Assembly: GCA_903897925.1 (NCBI GenBank)
Contig: CAIUDG010000080.1
Span: 100,126 to 164,125 of the forward strand
Length of the DNA: 64,000 bases
Direction of reading: 5' to 3'
Source: an uncultured beta proteobacterium
Lineage (GTDB): Bacteria > Pseudomonadota > Gammaproteobacteria > Burkholderiales > Burkholderiaceae_C
This document shows positions 28,055 to 38,267 of the stretch, piece after piece (the first letter of the stretch is position 1; each line of letters begins with the position of its first letter). Below the pieces are notes generated by a model that was not told where the DNA came from, searched no databases, and saw nothing but the letters and a program-made list of their open reading frames with translations. Both the position numbers and the translations under genes were made by a program.

Positions 28055-30943
28055 ATGTCGAATCGAATTGAAATATTTCCATGGAACGAAAACTTCGCCA
28101 CCGGGGTCGAAGAGATTGATACACAGCACCGGCAGCTGGTCAATCTGCTGAACCGGTTGGTGGAGCACCTTGCATTCCAGGCAGACGCTCCAGCGCTCAA
28201 TGACGTATTTGAAGAATTGAAGAACTACACCGTGGTTCACTTCACCAGCGAAGAAAAAATCTGGCACGAATACTTTGCGAACGATCCCTGGGAAGAGTGG
28301 CACAAGAATGCGCACACCGATTTCATCACCACGGTGCTGGAACTCAAAGCCAAAGAAACCTCGGAAACGACGGACCAGGTCATCGAAGAGATCGTCAGTT
28401 TCCTGACGCACTGGCTGGCCCTGCATATCATCGAATCCGACAAGCGCATGGCCAAAGTGGTGTTGGCCCTGCCTACCGGCATTTCACTCGAACGCGCCAA
28501 GGAAATGGCCAACCATGAAATGGCTGGAGCGACACGCGTGCTCATTGACACCGTCATGGGCATGTATGACAAGCTGGCGACCCGCACGATACAGATGACA
28601 CGGGAGATCAGTCGGCGCAAAAAGGTGGAAGCCGAGTTGCAGTTGGCGCACGCCGAGCTGACCCGGTTGCGGGATGAGGCAGTCCAGGCGAATCAGGCCA
28701 AAAGCGCATTTTTGGCGAACATGAGCCACGAAATCCGCACGCCCATGAATGCCATCATCGGCATGAGCAAGCTGGCCCTGAAATCGAGCGAAGCGTCCCG
28801 GCAGAAGAACTACCTTGAGAAAGTGCACGCGTCGGCGATTTCCCTGTTGGGCATCATTAACGACATTCTCGACTTTTCCAAAATAGAAGCCGGCAAACTG
28901 AGCCTGGAGCAAACGCGTTTCAGCCTGGCCGAGGTGATGGACACGCTCTCCAGTTTGATCGCCTACAAGGCCCAGGAAAAAGGCCTGGAGTTGCTGTTTC
29001 AGATCGACCCGGAAATTCAGGATGCCATGGTGGGTGACGCATTGCGCCTGAGCCAGGTCTTGGTCAATCTTGCCAACAATGCAGTGAAGTTCACCCAGAG
29101 CGGAGAAATTGTTGTGTCGGTAACGCAAAAATCGCAGGACGCCAGCGGGGTGGTGCTGCAATTCAGTGTGCGCGACACCGGCATCGGCGTCAGCCAGGAG
29201 CAGATGCCGCGCTTGTTCGAATCGTTCAGCCAGGCCGACACCTCCACCACACGCCGTTTCGGTGGAACCGGGCTGGGCCTGACGATTTCCAAAAAGCTGG
29301 TGGAACTCATGAACGGCGCGATTGGCGTGGAATCGGTCCCCGGCAAGGGCGCCGAATTTCACTTCACCGCTCACTTTGGACGACTGCCAAGCCCGCCGCC
29401 GCGGCTGGCCCTGACCGCCAGCGAGATTGCCGGGCAGCGCTTCTTGCTGGTGGATGACAATGCCAGCGCACGTGAGATATTGAAGGACATGCTGCTGGCC
29501 TTGGGCATGCAGGGGCAGGTGGCTGAAAGCGGCATGGAGGCATTGGCGCTGTTGCATCGCGCCTTCGATGAAGGCACACCCTACGACCTGGTTTTGATGG
29601 ATTGGCAGATGGCCGGCATGGACGGCATTACCTGCGCGGAAAATCTGCGGCGCGAGTGGGCAGAGCGCTGCCCGCCGGTCATTTTGGTGAGCGGGTTTGG
29701 CGCGGACACGGCCAGCGAACTTTCAGCGGCGCGCGACACCACTATCTGTTGCACGCTGGCAAAGCCGATCCAGATGTCGCACCTGTTTGAAAGCGTGGTT
29801 CAGGCCTTGGGACGGACCGCGCCGCACGCACCGCAGCGCGAGGAGCGGCGCCGTGGACTGCAGCAGGTTCGGGAAGGCTTGCGCGGTGCCCAGGTTCTGA
29901 TCGTTGAAGACAATGCACTGAACCAGGAACTGGCGGTCGACCTGCTGGGTGAGGTGGGCATTTGCACTGACGTTGCCGTGAATGGACTCGCCGCCGTGCA
30001 AGCCGTGCAGGCCAAGCGCTATGACCTGATTTTGATGGACATGCAGATGCCGGTGATGGACGGTCTGGAAGCAACGCGCCGCATCCGCTGCCTGCCGGAT
30101 TACGTTGCCACACCGATACTTGCCATGACCGCGAATGCCTTTGGCGAAGACCGGATGCGCTGCCTGAACGCCGGCATGAATGACTTTGTCGCCAAGCCGG
30201 TAGACCCGGACCGGCTCTACGCCACCCTGGCGCAGTGGTTGCACGCGGCAGCGCCGCTGCCGTCACCCCAGCACCTGTTGCACAGCGGGCAGTTGTCGCC
30301 TGCGGACGACTCCAAGCGCCGGTCGCTGTCAACGATTCCGGGACTGAACCTGGAAGTTGCGTTGCGGCTGACTGGCGGCGAGACCGATCGTCTATTGCAA
30401 TATTTGAAAAAGTTGTGCGAGGGACACGGCGAAGACGGCAATCTGCTGCGAAGCTTGTTGGATGCCGGTCAGTTTGTGGACGCTGCGCGCGTGGCGCATA
30501 GCATCAAAGGCCTGGCTGGTACGCTGGGATTGAAAGAAATCCAGGCGCTGGCGGGCGATATTGAAGTCACCATTGGCAAGCGCAAAGTCCCGGACGATGC
30601 AAATCTGGCGCAGCTGCAAAACGCGCTCGAAGCATTGCGTTTATCCATGGCGGCACTGGAGCCGGCTGCCACTAGCGCACCGGGAAGCCCTGCCGGAACA
30701 GCAGAGACGCCGCCTGGAAATATCCCCTGGGAAGGCTTGCGCCAGGGGCTGCAGCAACTGCTTAGCGCATTAAAGAATGCTGAGCTTCAATCGACCAAGC
30801 TATATGCCGCATTGCATGCAGACCTGTTGGCCGTGGCCGGAGCAAGCGCGCATACGCTGGCGCGGCAGATAGACGGCTACGACTTCGATGCGGCATTGCG
30901 GACACTGGCTGAGATTCAGTTGCAGGAGCCGCGCCTAGGCTGA
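28055..30943 (+). CDS. Hemerythrin-fused hybrid histidine kinase (two receivers, Hpt)
   Basis: The 962-residue protein begins with a bacteriohemerythrin domain (1-145): H25 in DTQHRQL, the [12 protein letters not shown] block (HxxxE), EEWHKNAH and HIIESD supply the di-iron ligands. HisKA follows with H225 in [13 protein letters not shown], then HATPase ([12 protein letters not shown]), receiver 1 with D516 in [12 protein letters not shown], receiver 2 with D662 in [13 protein letters not shown] and a C-terminal Hpt with H815 in [13 protein letters not shown]. The di-iron domain would sense O2, redox state or NO in the cytoplasm. It lies 15 nt after the previous kinase. Confidence 0.93.
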   Translation: MSNRIEIFPWNENFATGVEEIDTQHRQLVNLLNRLVEHLAFQADAPALNDVFEELKNYTVVHFTSEEKIWHEYFANDPWEEWHKNAHTDFITTVLELKAKETSETTDQVIEEIVSFLTHWLALHIIESDKRMAKVVLALPTGISLERAKEMANHEMAGATRVLIDTVMGMYDKLATRTIQMTREISRRKKVEAELQLAHAELTRLRDEAVQANQAKSAFLANMSHEIRTPMNAIIGMSKLALKSSEASRQKNYLEKVHASAISLLGIINDILDFSKIEAGKLSLEQTRFSLAEVMDTLSSLIAYKAQEKGLELLFQIDPEIQDAMVGDALRLSQVLVNLANNAVKFTQSGEIVVSVTQKSQDASGVVLQFSVRDTGIGVSQEQMPRLFESFSQADTSTTRRFGGTGLGLTISKKLVELMNGAIGVESVPGKGAEFHFTAHFGRLPSPPPRLALTASEIAGQRFLLVDDNASAREILKDMLLALGMQGQVAESGMEALALLHRAFDEGTPYDLVLMDWQMAGMDGITCAENLRREWAERCPPVILVSGFGADTASELSAARDTTICCTLAKPIQMSHLFESVVQALGRTAPHAPQREERRRGLQQVREGLRGAQVLIVEDNALNQELAVDLLGEVGICTDVAVNGLAAVQAVQAKRYDLILMDMQMPVMDGLEATRRIRCLPDYVATPILAMTANAFGEDRMRCLNAGMNDFVAKPVDPDRLYATLAQWLHAAAPLPSPQHLLHSGQLSPADDSKRRSLSTIPGLNLEVALRLTGGETDRLLQYLKKLCEGHGEDGNLLRSLLDAGQFVDAARVAHSIKGLAGTLGLKEIQALAGDIEVTIGKRKVPDDANLAQLQNALEALRLSMAALEPAATSAPGSPAGTAETPPGNIPWEGLRQGLQQLLSALKNAELQSTKLYAALHADLLAVAGASAHTLARQIDGYDFDAALRTLAEIQLQEPRLG

Positions 30944-31321
30944 TAGCGCAGGGCCAGCGCGTCCGGCACCTCTAATTCAAAGTCTTGCTTGGAGGCAGAA
31001 CTCGAACTTCAGGCGGTGCTGTCCGGAATATCTGCCGCGCAGGCGATTCGTGGCGGGCGTTTGGTCCTGCTCATGGTGCACCACGTGGCCGACCATATCA
31101 GCGTGCATGTGTATTACGGAAACCGCAATGCACAGCCGAAACGGGTGAGGGGCATTTAACAGTAGGGCTGTGGAATTGTTTCAAGCTGGCAGAAATTATC
31201 AGTTGAGCAGCAAAGAAATCGCTGCAGCGGAGGCGGCGGGGCGCAAGAATAGGGGCAGACGCAAATGATTTGGTTTTACCTTTAGACCACGGGGGCGCTG
31301 GCGCCAAACGCGGAGGATGCT
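30944..31321. other. 378-nt gap, no convincing gene
   Basis: A stop-free frame of about 70 codons (30947-31159) has no usable start early on and no recognisable motif. No clear terminator or promoter was found after the hemerythrin kinase. Confidence 0.5.
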
Positions 31322-31807
31322 ATGCAGAACAGTGATAGGCGGAGGATTTCTGGAAAGTCGACCCGCATCTACAAAAAATGGAGCCCCTATCTATTTCCTG
31401 CTGGCGGTGTTGTGGGTTTGATTTTGCTTCGGTGGAATCCACATTCGCCGGTGCTCTCGCCGATCACTATCGGTTTGCTAGTCCTGCTGATGCTTGGTCT
31501 GGGGCTCGCCGCGAAGCGCGCCTATTCCGGCTTGGTTGACGCGGTCTATGATTTTGGAGATCGACTGCTCGTTCGAAACAACGCAGAAGAAGACACCATC
31601 CTTCTATCCGACATCAGCAGCATCAATTTTCCGGTCTACACAGGAATAGATGGGGTGGCGCCAAAGATCACGCTGACTCTGCGCAAGCCGTGTCGCTTTG
31701 GAAAAAACGTGGCGTTCATCGCTCGAATCGAGGCCTCCAACAAGTCAGACCGGAAGCTTGTGGACGACCTTGTAGCGCGGACAGGCGCTATTTTTTCACG
31801 TTCATAA
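31322..31807 (+). CDS. Two-span membrane protein with PH-like C-terminal domain, unknown function
   Basis: The 161-residue protein has a basic N-terminus, two hydrophobic segments (about 24-40 and 46-66) forming a hairpin, and a soluble C-terminal domain of about 90 residues rich in beta strands, with the pattern VDAVYDFGDRLLVRNNAEEDTILLSDI. That pattern recalls bacterial PH-like domains. GGAGG lies 5 nt before the ATG. It is between the signalling island and the Mo-storage operon and has no evident partner. Function unknown. Confidence 0.65.
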   Translation: MQNSDRRRISGKSTRIYKKWSPYLFPAGGVVGLILLRWNPHSPVLSPITIGLLVLLMLGLGLAAKRAYSGLVDAVYDFGDRLLVRNNAEEDTILLSDISSINFPVYTGIDGVAPKITLTLRKPCRFGKNVAFIARIEASNKSDRKLVDDLVARTGAIFSRS

Positions 31808-31958
31808 CGGGGCAGTTGGGTGGCAGGGGCTGTTACACGCGGGGATGCGGCCTGTGCATTGTGTCTTCGGCGGCAGCCACTGTCATCGATTGGCGCGCTC
31901 GAAATTTGGATAATTTATGGTTGCATCTATACAACGCTATTGCCTAAGATCAAACCTT

Positions 31959-31972
31959 GGCGGGTTGTGAGC
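31959..31972 (+). promoter_or_regulatory. Possible sigma-54 promoter for mosBA
   Basis: TGGCGGG-TTGT-GAGCA has the invariant GG (31959-31960) and GC (31971-31972) separated by 10 bases, the spacing needed for RpoN. The flanking bases match the consensus poorly and I found no NifA site (TGT-N10-ACA) upstream. Confidence 0.3.
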
Positions 31973-32003
31973 ATAGCGTCCAAGAATTAGCGAAAGGCCA
32001 TTG

Positions 32004-32816
32004 ATGACTACCAAAACTGCGGGGCTCGAAGAGCTCTTGATGCACCGATCGCTGACCGACGAGCAGTTGCAGGCGGCGGCCGAGGCCGCGGCGGATTTTC
32101 GGATACTGGCGGACGCCACGGTGATTAAAGTCGGCGGGCAAAGCATCATCGACCGGGGCCGCGCCGCCGTGTATCCCTTGATCGATGAGATTGTTTCTGT
32201 GCGTAAACAGCACAAACTCCTGATAGGTACCGGCGCTGGCACACGGGCGCGGCACCTGTATTCGATTGCGGCCGGACTGGGGCTGCCAGCGGGTGTGCTT
32301 TCGCAGCTGGGTGCTTCCGTGGCCGATCAGAACGCCGCCATGCTGGGGAACTTGCTGGCGAAGTACGGTATCTCTGTGGTCGATGGCGCCGGTCTATCGG
32401 CGGTGCCGCTTTACCTTGCAGAAGTGAATGCGGTCATTTTCAGCGGCATGCCGCCGTACAAGCTGTGGATGCGCCCGCCGGTGGAAGGCGTTATTCCGCC
32501 GTATCGCACCGACGCAGGTTGTTTCCTACTTGCAGAACAATTCGGCGCCAAGGCGATGATCTATGTGAAAGATGAGGATGGCCTGTACACCGCCAACCCC
32601 AAAACTTCCAAACATCCCACCTTCATTCCTAAGATCTCCGTCGACGAGATGAAAGCCAAGGGACTGCACGACTCGATTCTCGAATTCCCCGTGCTGGACT
32701 TGCTTCAGTCGGCGTACCACGTCCGCCAGGTGCAAGTTGTCAATGGGCTGGTACCTGGCAACCTCACCCGCGCGCTCGCTGGTGAACATGTCGGCACCAT
32801 CATTACAGCGAACTGA
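32004..32816 (+). CDS. mosB: Molybdenum storage protein beta subunit
   Basis: The ATG at 32004 gives 270 residues, matching closely what I recall of Azotobacter vinelandii MosB along its length ([75 protein letters not shown] block). It has the amino-acid-kinase fold with a nucleotide-binding site but is not a metabolic kinase. With MosA it builds a hexameric cage that packs polyoxomolybdate clusters using ATP. The gene is 11 nt upstream of mosA in one operon, with nifH following on the same strand. Confidence 0.93.
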   Translation: MTTKTAGLEELLMHRSLTDEQLQAAAEAAADFRILADATVIKVGGQSIIDRGRAAVYPLIDEIVSVRKQHKLLIGTGAGTRARHLYSIAAGLGLPAGVLSQLGASVADQNAAMLGNLLAKYGISVVDGAGLSAVPLYLAEVNAVIFSGMPPYKLWMRPPVEGVIPPYRTDAGCFLLAEQFGAKAMIYVKDEDGLYTANPKTSKHPTFIPKISVDEMKAKGLHDSILEFPVLDLLQSAYHVRQVQVVNGLVPGNLTRALAGEHVGTIITAN

Positions 32817-32827
32817 GAACCAAGGCC

Positions 32828-33661
32828 ATGACGGATACCACCAACACCATCAAGCATGTCGCTTCGGCGCTCGCACGCCAGACCTTGCAGGACCGTGACC
32901 TGACGCGCCCCGTGGCGGGTAGAAAGCCGATACGGCTGCTGCCCTGGCTGCAGGTTGTAAAAATCGGCGGACGCTCCATCATGGACCGGGGCGCGGAAGC
33001 GATTCTCCCGATTGTGGAAGAAATCCGCAAAGTGCTGCCTGAGCACCGCCTGCTGATCCTGACCGGTGCCGGCATCCGGGCCCGTCACTTGTACGGTGTC
33101 GGATTGGACCTCGGTCTGCCAGTCGGTTCACTGGCCCCGCTGGCCGCGAGCGAGGCAGGCCAGAACGGCCACATGCTGGCGGCACTGCTGGCGTCTGAGG
33201 GCGTCTCTTATGTAGAGCACCCGACCATGAATAGCCAATTGGCGATTCACCTGTCGGCGACCCGTGCGGTGGTTGGGAGTGCCTTTCCGCCCTACCACCA
33301 CCACGAGTTTCCGAATTCGCGTATTCCACACCACCGTGCCGATACCGGCGCGTTTCTATTGGCGGATGCACTGGGCGCTGCCGGCCTCACGATTGTGGAG
33401 GACGTAGAAGGTGTCTACACCACCGATCCGAATGGTCCGGATGGCGCACAGGCACAGCTGATTCGCGACACCAGTTTCTCAGAGCTAGCCAAGCATGAAG
33501 GCACGCTGCCTTTTGATCGTGCACTGATCGAAGTGATGGCTACGGCGCGCCACATTGAGCGCGTGCAGGTGGTCAATGGCCTGGTGCCAGGCCGACTGAC
33601 GGCGGCACTGCGCGGCGAGCACGTTGGAACGATCGTTCGCACTGGAGCGAGTCCGACCTAA
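32828..33661 (+). CDS. mosA: Molybdenum storage protein alpha subunit
   Basis: The 277-residue protein matches what I recall of A. vinelandii MosA: an N-terminal arm ([20 protein letters not shown]), [39 protein letters not shown], the [23 protein letters not shown] segment with its histidine cluster near the cluster-binding cavity, and [15 protein letters not shown] at the end. It pairs with MosB to store molybdenum for FeMo-cofactor synthesis. Gene order is mosB-mosA. Paralogy to MosB is clear from the shared VNGLVPG..T.AL.GEHVGT ending. Confidence 0.94.
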   Translation: MTDTTNTIKHVASALARQTLQDRDLTRPVAGRKPIRLLPWLQVVKIGGRSIMDRGAEAILPIVEEIRKVLPEHRLLILTGAGIRARHLYGVGLDLGLPVGSLAPLAASEAGQNGHMLAALLASEGVSYVEHPTMNSQLAIHLSATRAVVGSAFPPYHHHEFPNSRIPHHRADTGAFLLADALGAAGLTIVEDVEGVYTTDPNGPDGAQAQLIRDTSFSELAKHEGTLPFDRALIEVMATARHIERVQVVNGLVPGRLTAALRGEHVGTIVRTGASPT

Positions 33662-33692
33662 GTCGCTCACCGTGGCGGGTGGGGTCAGGGCT

Positions 33693-33708
33693 TGTCACGT
33701 TGACGACA
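33693..33708 (+). promoter_or_regulatory. NifA upstream activator site for nifH
   Basis: TGT-CACGTTGACG-ACA fits the NifA consensus TGT-N10-ACA exactly. Its centre is about 104 nt upstream of the -24 element, within the usual range for DNA looping to RNA polymerase-sigma-54. Confidence 0.8.
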
Positions 33709-33803
33709 CCGCTAGGTCGTGTTGACCACAACGATTGTTTGAATTGTTTGCCTCGCAGTCGCTTTTGTTGCCTATGGGGGTGTCTGATCCCGCGATGACA
33801 CAT

Positions 33804-33817
33804 GGCATGGAAGGTGC
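33804..33817 (+). promoter_or_regulatory. Sigma-54 (-24/-12) promoter of nifH
   Basis: TGGCATG-GAAG-GTGC has the invariant GG at 33804-33805 and GC at 33816-33817 with 10 bases between. The -24 half matches the consensus TGGCAYR perfectly; one base of the -12 half (GTGC for TTGC) differs. Transcription would start near 33829, giving a leader of about 118 nt. Confidence 0.82.
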
Positions 33818-33907
33818 GGATAGAAGGGCGCGCGGACAAAAGTCCGGCCGAATCGTAGCCTTTTAACAAGATTTATTGGGACGTCAGGCTGACATGGTCG
33901 TGGCTAA

Positions 33908-34834
<927 letters not shown>

Positions 34835-34844
34835 GAGGACCAAG

Positions 34845-34883
34845 CTGGATCGGTGTGCCCAATGTTTGGTAGCGCCGATCCAG
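34845..34883 (+). terminator. Hairpin after nifH
   Basis: CTGGATCGG (34845-34853) pairs perfectly with CCGATCCAG (34875-34883), with a 21-nt loop. It begins 11 nt after the nifH stop. There is no U-run, so it may end transcription inefficiently or protect the 3' end of the mRNA. Confidence 0.6.
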
Positions 34884-34923
34884 TCGTATCCACCCTAGAC
34901 GCGTTGTCGGCTGGGGCTTGCTT

Positions 34924-35271
34924 TCAATGGCGCAGGTTTGGAATTCCCAGACTTGAACTTTCTTTGGCAAACTGGTTTCGCCTAAGCGTTCGCTCATAGG
35001 CTTGTTGATGGCCTTCCAAGGTCGCAATCAACTGGTCGATGCGGTCCAGAAATTCTTGCTTGCTCAGGCACGGCGTACCCAAAATCAACTGAATGGCATT
35101 TTCGGCAAGGTCCGTCTTTCCGGCCATTCGCGACCACGTTTTAACTTCGCAATAGGCGAGCAATGCAAGGCGTCCAAGGTCCTCACATCTGCGCGCAAAG
35201 TGCAGATCTGCAAGCAGATCTTCGAGACTTAGCTGGATTGCGAGGGTATTGGTCATGGTGCAGTGCAGCAT
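34924..35271 (-). CDS. Small helical protein of unknown function, convergent with nifH
   Basis: The 115-residue frame (or 110 from a second ATG at 35256) encodes a soluble, largely helical protein, with segments such as LEDLLADLHFARRCEDLGRLALLAYCEVKTW split across the N-terminal half and a C-terminal LDRIDQLIATLEGHQQAYERTLRR helix. Neither start has a good ribosome-binding site. I do not recognise a family. It faces nifH tail-to-tail, so any link to nitrogen fixation is by position only. Confidence 0.5.
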   Translation of the reverse strand: MLHCTMTNTLAIQLSLEDLLADLHFARRCEDLGRLALLAYCEVKTWSRMAGKTDLAENAIQLILGTPCLSKQEFLDRIDQLIATLEGHQQAYERTLRRNQFAKESSSLGIPNLRH

Positions 35272-35365
35272 AGGAACGCAACATGACGGAAAACTTACAG
35301 TCGGCGGGGTGCACTATTTGCTTTGCCCTACAGCGCCTTGACCCGCTGCACAACACCTGGTCGCC

Positions 35366-35393
35366 CAACCGAAAAGGCCGGCCTTTTCGGTTG
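35366..35393. terminator. 28-bp perfect palindrome, bidirectional terminator-like
   Basis: CAACCGAAAAGGCC is followed directly by its exact reverse complement. As RNA it forms a stem whose 3' arm includes TTTT on either strand. It lies downstream of the AhpD-like gene (minus strand, ends 35451), so it may end that transcript and block read-through the other way. Confidence 0.65.
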
Positions 35394-35450
35394 TTCGCAG
35401 CGAAGCGCGGGGTTCAAGGCATTGCTTGGGGCGCGTGGTGTGCGCTCAAC

Positions 35451-35987
35451 TCAAGCCAGCGCGGGAGCAGCAGGGAAGTCGACAGGAATCTTGGTGCTTG
35501 AGTGCAGGTAGTTGCTTACCGTTTTGTCGCCAATGACGACAATCGCATCCACCAGGTTTTCCTTGGTCCAGCCAGCAGCAAAGAAAGCATCTACCAAGGC
35601 TTGGTCCACATGGCCACGGCTTTGTGCGATGCCCTTGGTCAGACGAGCAAGGGCATCGAACTTGGCATCGAAGCCTGCATGGCCGTGGCGGATTTCCATG
35701 ATCTGATCGTCCGTGAAGCCGTTCATCTTTCCGAGCATGGTGTGCGCCGCCAAGCAATACTGGCATTCGTTGACTTGGCTGACAACCAGGTTCACCACCT
35801 CGCGTGCTTTGCCAGAGACGCTGCTCTTGGCATTCTGGAACGCCATGTAGGTGGCCAGTGCCGTCTGAGAGTGGGCAAACGTAGCGTAGAGGTTGGGAAC
35901 CATGCCCAGGCTGGCCTTCAGTTGGTCAAAGATGGCCTGGTTGCTTGGGCTGACTTCGGCGCGGGTGGGAACGTTTATGGTCGTCAT
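35451..35987 (-). CDS. AhpD-like/carboxymuconolactone decarboxylase-family protein
   Basis: The 178-residue protein carries the AhpD core ECQYCLAAHT, with the redox pair C75-x-x-C78 and H82, on a helical scaffold typical of the CMD family. Members with the CxxC pair have peroxidase or disulfide-exchange activity. The N-terminal LKASLGMVPNLYATFAHS segment is usual for the subgroup found in soil bacteria. It is divergent from a LysR gene at 36145, probably its regulator, and likely responds to oxidative or electrophilic stress. Confidence 0.83.
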   Translation of the reverse strand: MTTINVPTRAEVSPSNQAIFDQLKASLGMVPNLYATFAHSQTALATYMAFQNAKSSVSGKAREVVNLVVSQVNECQYCLAAHTMLGKMNGFTDDQIMEIRHGHAGFDAKFDALARLTKGIAQSRGHVDQALVDAFFAAGWTKENLVDAIVVIGDKTVSNYLHSSTKIPVDFPAAPALA

Positions 35988-36144
35988 AGGAAACTCCTGC
36001 GGTTAAAAAAATGGACGGCTTACTGGGGAAGGCCGCTTGTCGAGCGGTGTGCCGCGATGGGTGTACTGTGACTGATTCCAATGGATGGATATAGATTGGT
36101 AAAACTGCTATTAGTTAGTAGTAAATGGAATATATTGAGCGCCT

Positions 36145-37062
36145 ATGGACAAGCTTTCAGCAATGCAGACTTTTGTGCGGGTGGTCGAATCCGGCAGCTT
36201 TACGGCCGTCGCCGCCGAGTTGAGCTCGACCCAAAGCGCTATCAGCAAACAAGTGGCAGCTCTGGAAAAAGCGCTGGGCGCCAAGCTGCTGGTGCGAACC
36301 ACGCGCTCACTGGCGCTGTCCGAAGAAGGTGCGCGCTACTTTGAGCAGGCACGCAGGCTGGTGGCAGAAATTGCCGAGGCCGAGTCAGACTTGCGCCTGG
36401 GCGAGGCCCAACTAAGTGGCTGGATGCGAATAGCGGCATCGGTGGGATTCGGGCGCTTGAAGTTGATGCCCTTGGTGGAGGCCTTTATGGCGGCGCACCC
36501 GGACGTGAAGATCGACTTGCGCCTGCAAGATGGTTTTGTTGACCTGGTTGAGCAGGGCATAGACGTGTCCGTGCGCATCGGTGATCTGCCAGACAGCGGC
36601 CTGATTGCACGGCGCGTTGGCACATCGCATCGCATGTTGATGGCACACAAGGACTATTTGAAGACACTTCCAGCGGGCCTCAGCTTACCCATGCAGCCGG
36701 AGGATTTGTCGCAGCACAACTGCCTGGTCTACACCGAGACGGCCAACCGCAATCAGTGGACTTTCAGGGCCGGCGCCGAGGCCGCTGACGAAGCAGGAAT
36801 GGCCAGAACGGTACGCGTTGAAGGGCGCCTGCAGACCAATAGCAGTGAGGTGATCCGCGCAGCGGTGGTTAACGGCATGGGCATAGGCTATGCACCGACA
36901 TGGCTATTCGAGCAGGAGCTAGCCAGCGGCGAGCTTATACGTTTGATGCCCGGTTGGGAGTCTCCTGCCTCTCCCATTCACATGGTCAGCCCGCCGGAGC
37001 GCAAACACTCTGCAAAGGTCAGGGCGTTTATTGAACATGTGGCGATTGCCTTCATGCCATGA
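36145..37062 (+). CDS. LysR-family transcriptional regulator
   Basis: A full-length 305-residue LysR protein. The winged helix-turn-helix (about 4-62) reads FTAVAAELSSTQSAISKQVAALEKALGAKLL around the recognition helix, followed by a linker helix and an effector domain with the LVEQGIDVSVRIGDLPDSGLIARR segment of the CrgA-type group. It is transcribed away from the AhpD-like gene at 35987 across a 157-nt AT-rich gap, so that gene is the likely target. Confidence 0.9.
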   Translation: MDKLSAMQTFVRVVESGSFTAVAAELSSTQSAISKQVAALEKALGAKLLVRTTRSLALSEEGARYFEQARRLVAEIAEAESDLRLGEAQLSGWMRIAASVGFGRLKLMPLVEAFMAAHPDVKIDLRLQDGFVDLVEQGIDVSVRIGDLPDSGLIARRVGTSHRMLMAHKDYLKTLPAGLSLPMQPEDLSQHNCLVYTETANRNQWTFRAGAEAADEAGMARTVRVEGRLQTNSSEVIRAAVVNGMGIGYAPTWLFEQELASGELIRLMPGWESPASPIHMVSPPERKHSAKVRAFIEHVAIAFMP

Positions 37063-37160
37063 TGGACCACGGGAACCCAAGGGAGGCCTGTGTCCGAATC
37101 GAACCCGGTGCGCCGCCTGCTCGCACCATCACCTGGCACCCCGTTACAAAGGGACTCTGA

Positions 37161-37775
37161 ATGCTGCACGCTGATACCGACCTGCCGCCAGCAACAGCGC
37201 TGCTATTGCAACAGGTGCGCAGCTGCACCTTGTGTGCACCGCATTTGCCCCTGGGGGCGCGGCCGGTGTTGCAGGTGCATCCGGCGGCGCGCATATTGGT
37301 AGTTGGGCAGGCGCCGGGCATTCGGGTCCACAACAGCGGCATTCCGTTTGACGATGCCAGTGGCGACCGCTTGCGGCAGTGGATGGGCATTGGCCGCGAC
37401 GTGTTTTATGAACCCACGCAGATTGCCATCGTGCCCATGGGATTTTGCTACCCCGGCACCGGCAAGGCGGGCGACCTGCCGCCGCGCCCCGAATGCGCTC
37501 CACACTGGCGGCAGCAGGTGCTGGAGCATCTGCCCCACATCGCACTGACGCTGGTGATTGGCCAGTACGCGCAGACCTGGCATTTGCCCGGGTCAGGCAA
37601 CCGCAGCGTGACCAGCACGGTGGAACGGTGGCAGGAATATGCACCCGGAGTTATTCCACTGCCACACCCTAGCCCGCGCAACAACATCTGGCTGAAACGG
37701 AACCCGTGGTTTGCTGAAACCTTGCTGCCGGAGCTGAAGGGGTTGGTGGCGCAGGCGCTGGGGGAAGGCTTTTGA
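37161..37775 (+). CDS. Uracil-DNA glycosylase superfamily protein
   Basis: The 204-residue protein has the two superfamily motifs: VGQAPG in motif 1 (about residues 51-56), with the following GIPFDDASGDRLRQWMG typical of family 4-like members, and LPHPSPRNN in motif 2 (about 172-180). The N-terminus has a CTLC pair rather than the four cysteines of iron-sulfur UDGs, so an Fe-S cluster is doubtful. It probably removes uracil or another damaged base from DNA, but activity is not certain for this subgroup. The upstream gene is a LysR regulator on the same strand, 98 nt away. Confidence 0.78.
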   Translation: MLHADTDLPPATALLLQQVRSCTLCAPHLPLGARPVLQVHPAARILVVGQAPGIRVHNSGIPFDDASGDRLRQWMGIGRDVFYEPTQIAIVPMGFCYPGTGKAGDLPPRPECAPHWRQQVLEHLPHIALTLVIGQYAQTWHLPGSGNRSVTSTVERWQEYAPGVIPLPHPSPRNNIWLKRNPWFAETLLPELKGLVAQALGEGF

Positions 37776-38267
37776 CATTACCGGTGTCTGCCGGGACGAT
37801 GACGTGATACCTAGTCGGTGGAGCGGTGGATTGACGCAGCAGCTAGACAGGTAGGGTACTAGGCCGGTGGCGTCCGGTGCGGTTTGGCACGGCACTTTTT
37901 CGCCCCCCCAATAGCTCGTCTCACCGCCTTTGGAGATGGAGGGGACTGCTGCGAAAAATAGGCCCGAAAGTGTGTTTGTTAGACGTTCATGATGGCGCAG
38001 TTGAGTGGCTATCGTAGAGATATGCAAGGGTTGCTGTGTGCTTATTTGCTTTTGATCCGTACGTCGAGCTTGTCGGAGTGGAAGCCGCAAATCGCCCCAC
38101 GGCAGACATACCCACTGATGAGGTGGTCGCCTGACAGCGGTCACTCACAGACATTTGGATTCAGGCTGCGGTTGCCCGCTCGGTGCCAAATTGCATCGAT
38201 GTGTACTTGTCAAATGCGCTTAGACCCATCATCAGCCAGGAACTGCCATAGCTGGGGCAAAACAGCG
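37776..38267. other. 492-nt gap, nothing recognised
   Basis: No frame with plausible codon use or motif was found. A short plus-strand open frame near 37989-38306 runs into the opposite-strand c-di-GMP gene and looks like chance. No terminator with a T-run was seen. Confidence 0.5.

Noticed and set aside
30947..31159. Open frame of about 70 codons after the hemerythrin kinase
   Set aside because: No start codon with a ribosome-binding site near its beginning and no recognisable motif; treated as non-coding.
34924..35271. Small gene after nifH as a nif gene
   Set aside because: It is convergent and has no similarity I recognise to any nif product; position alone is not enough.
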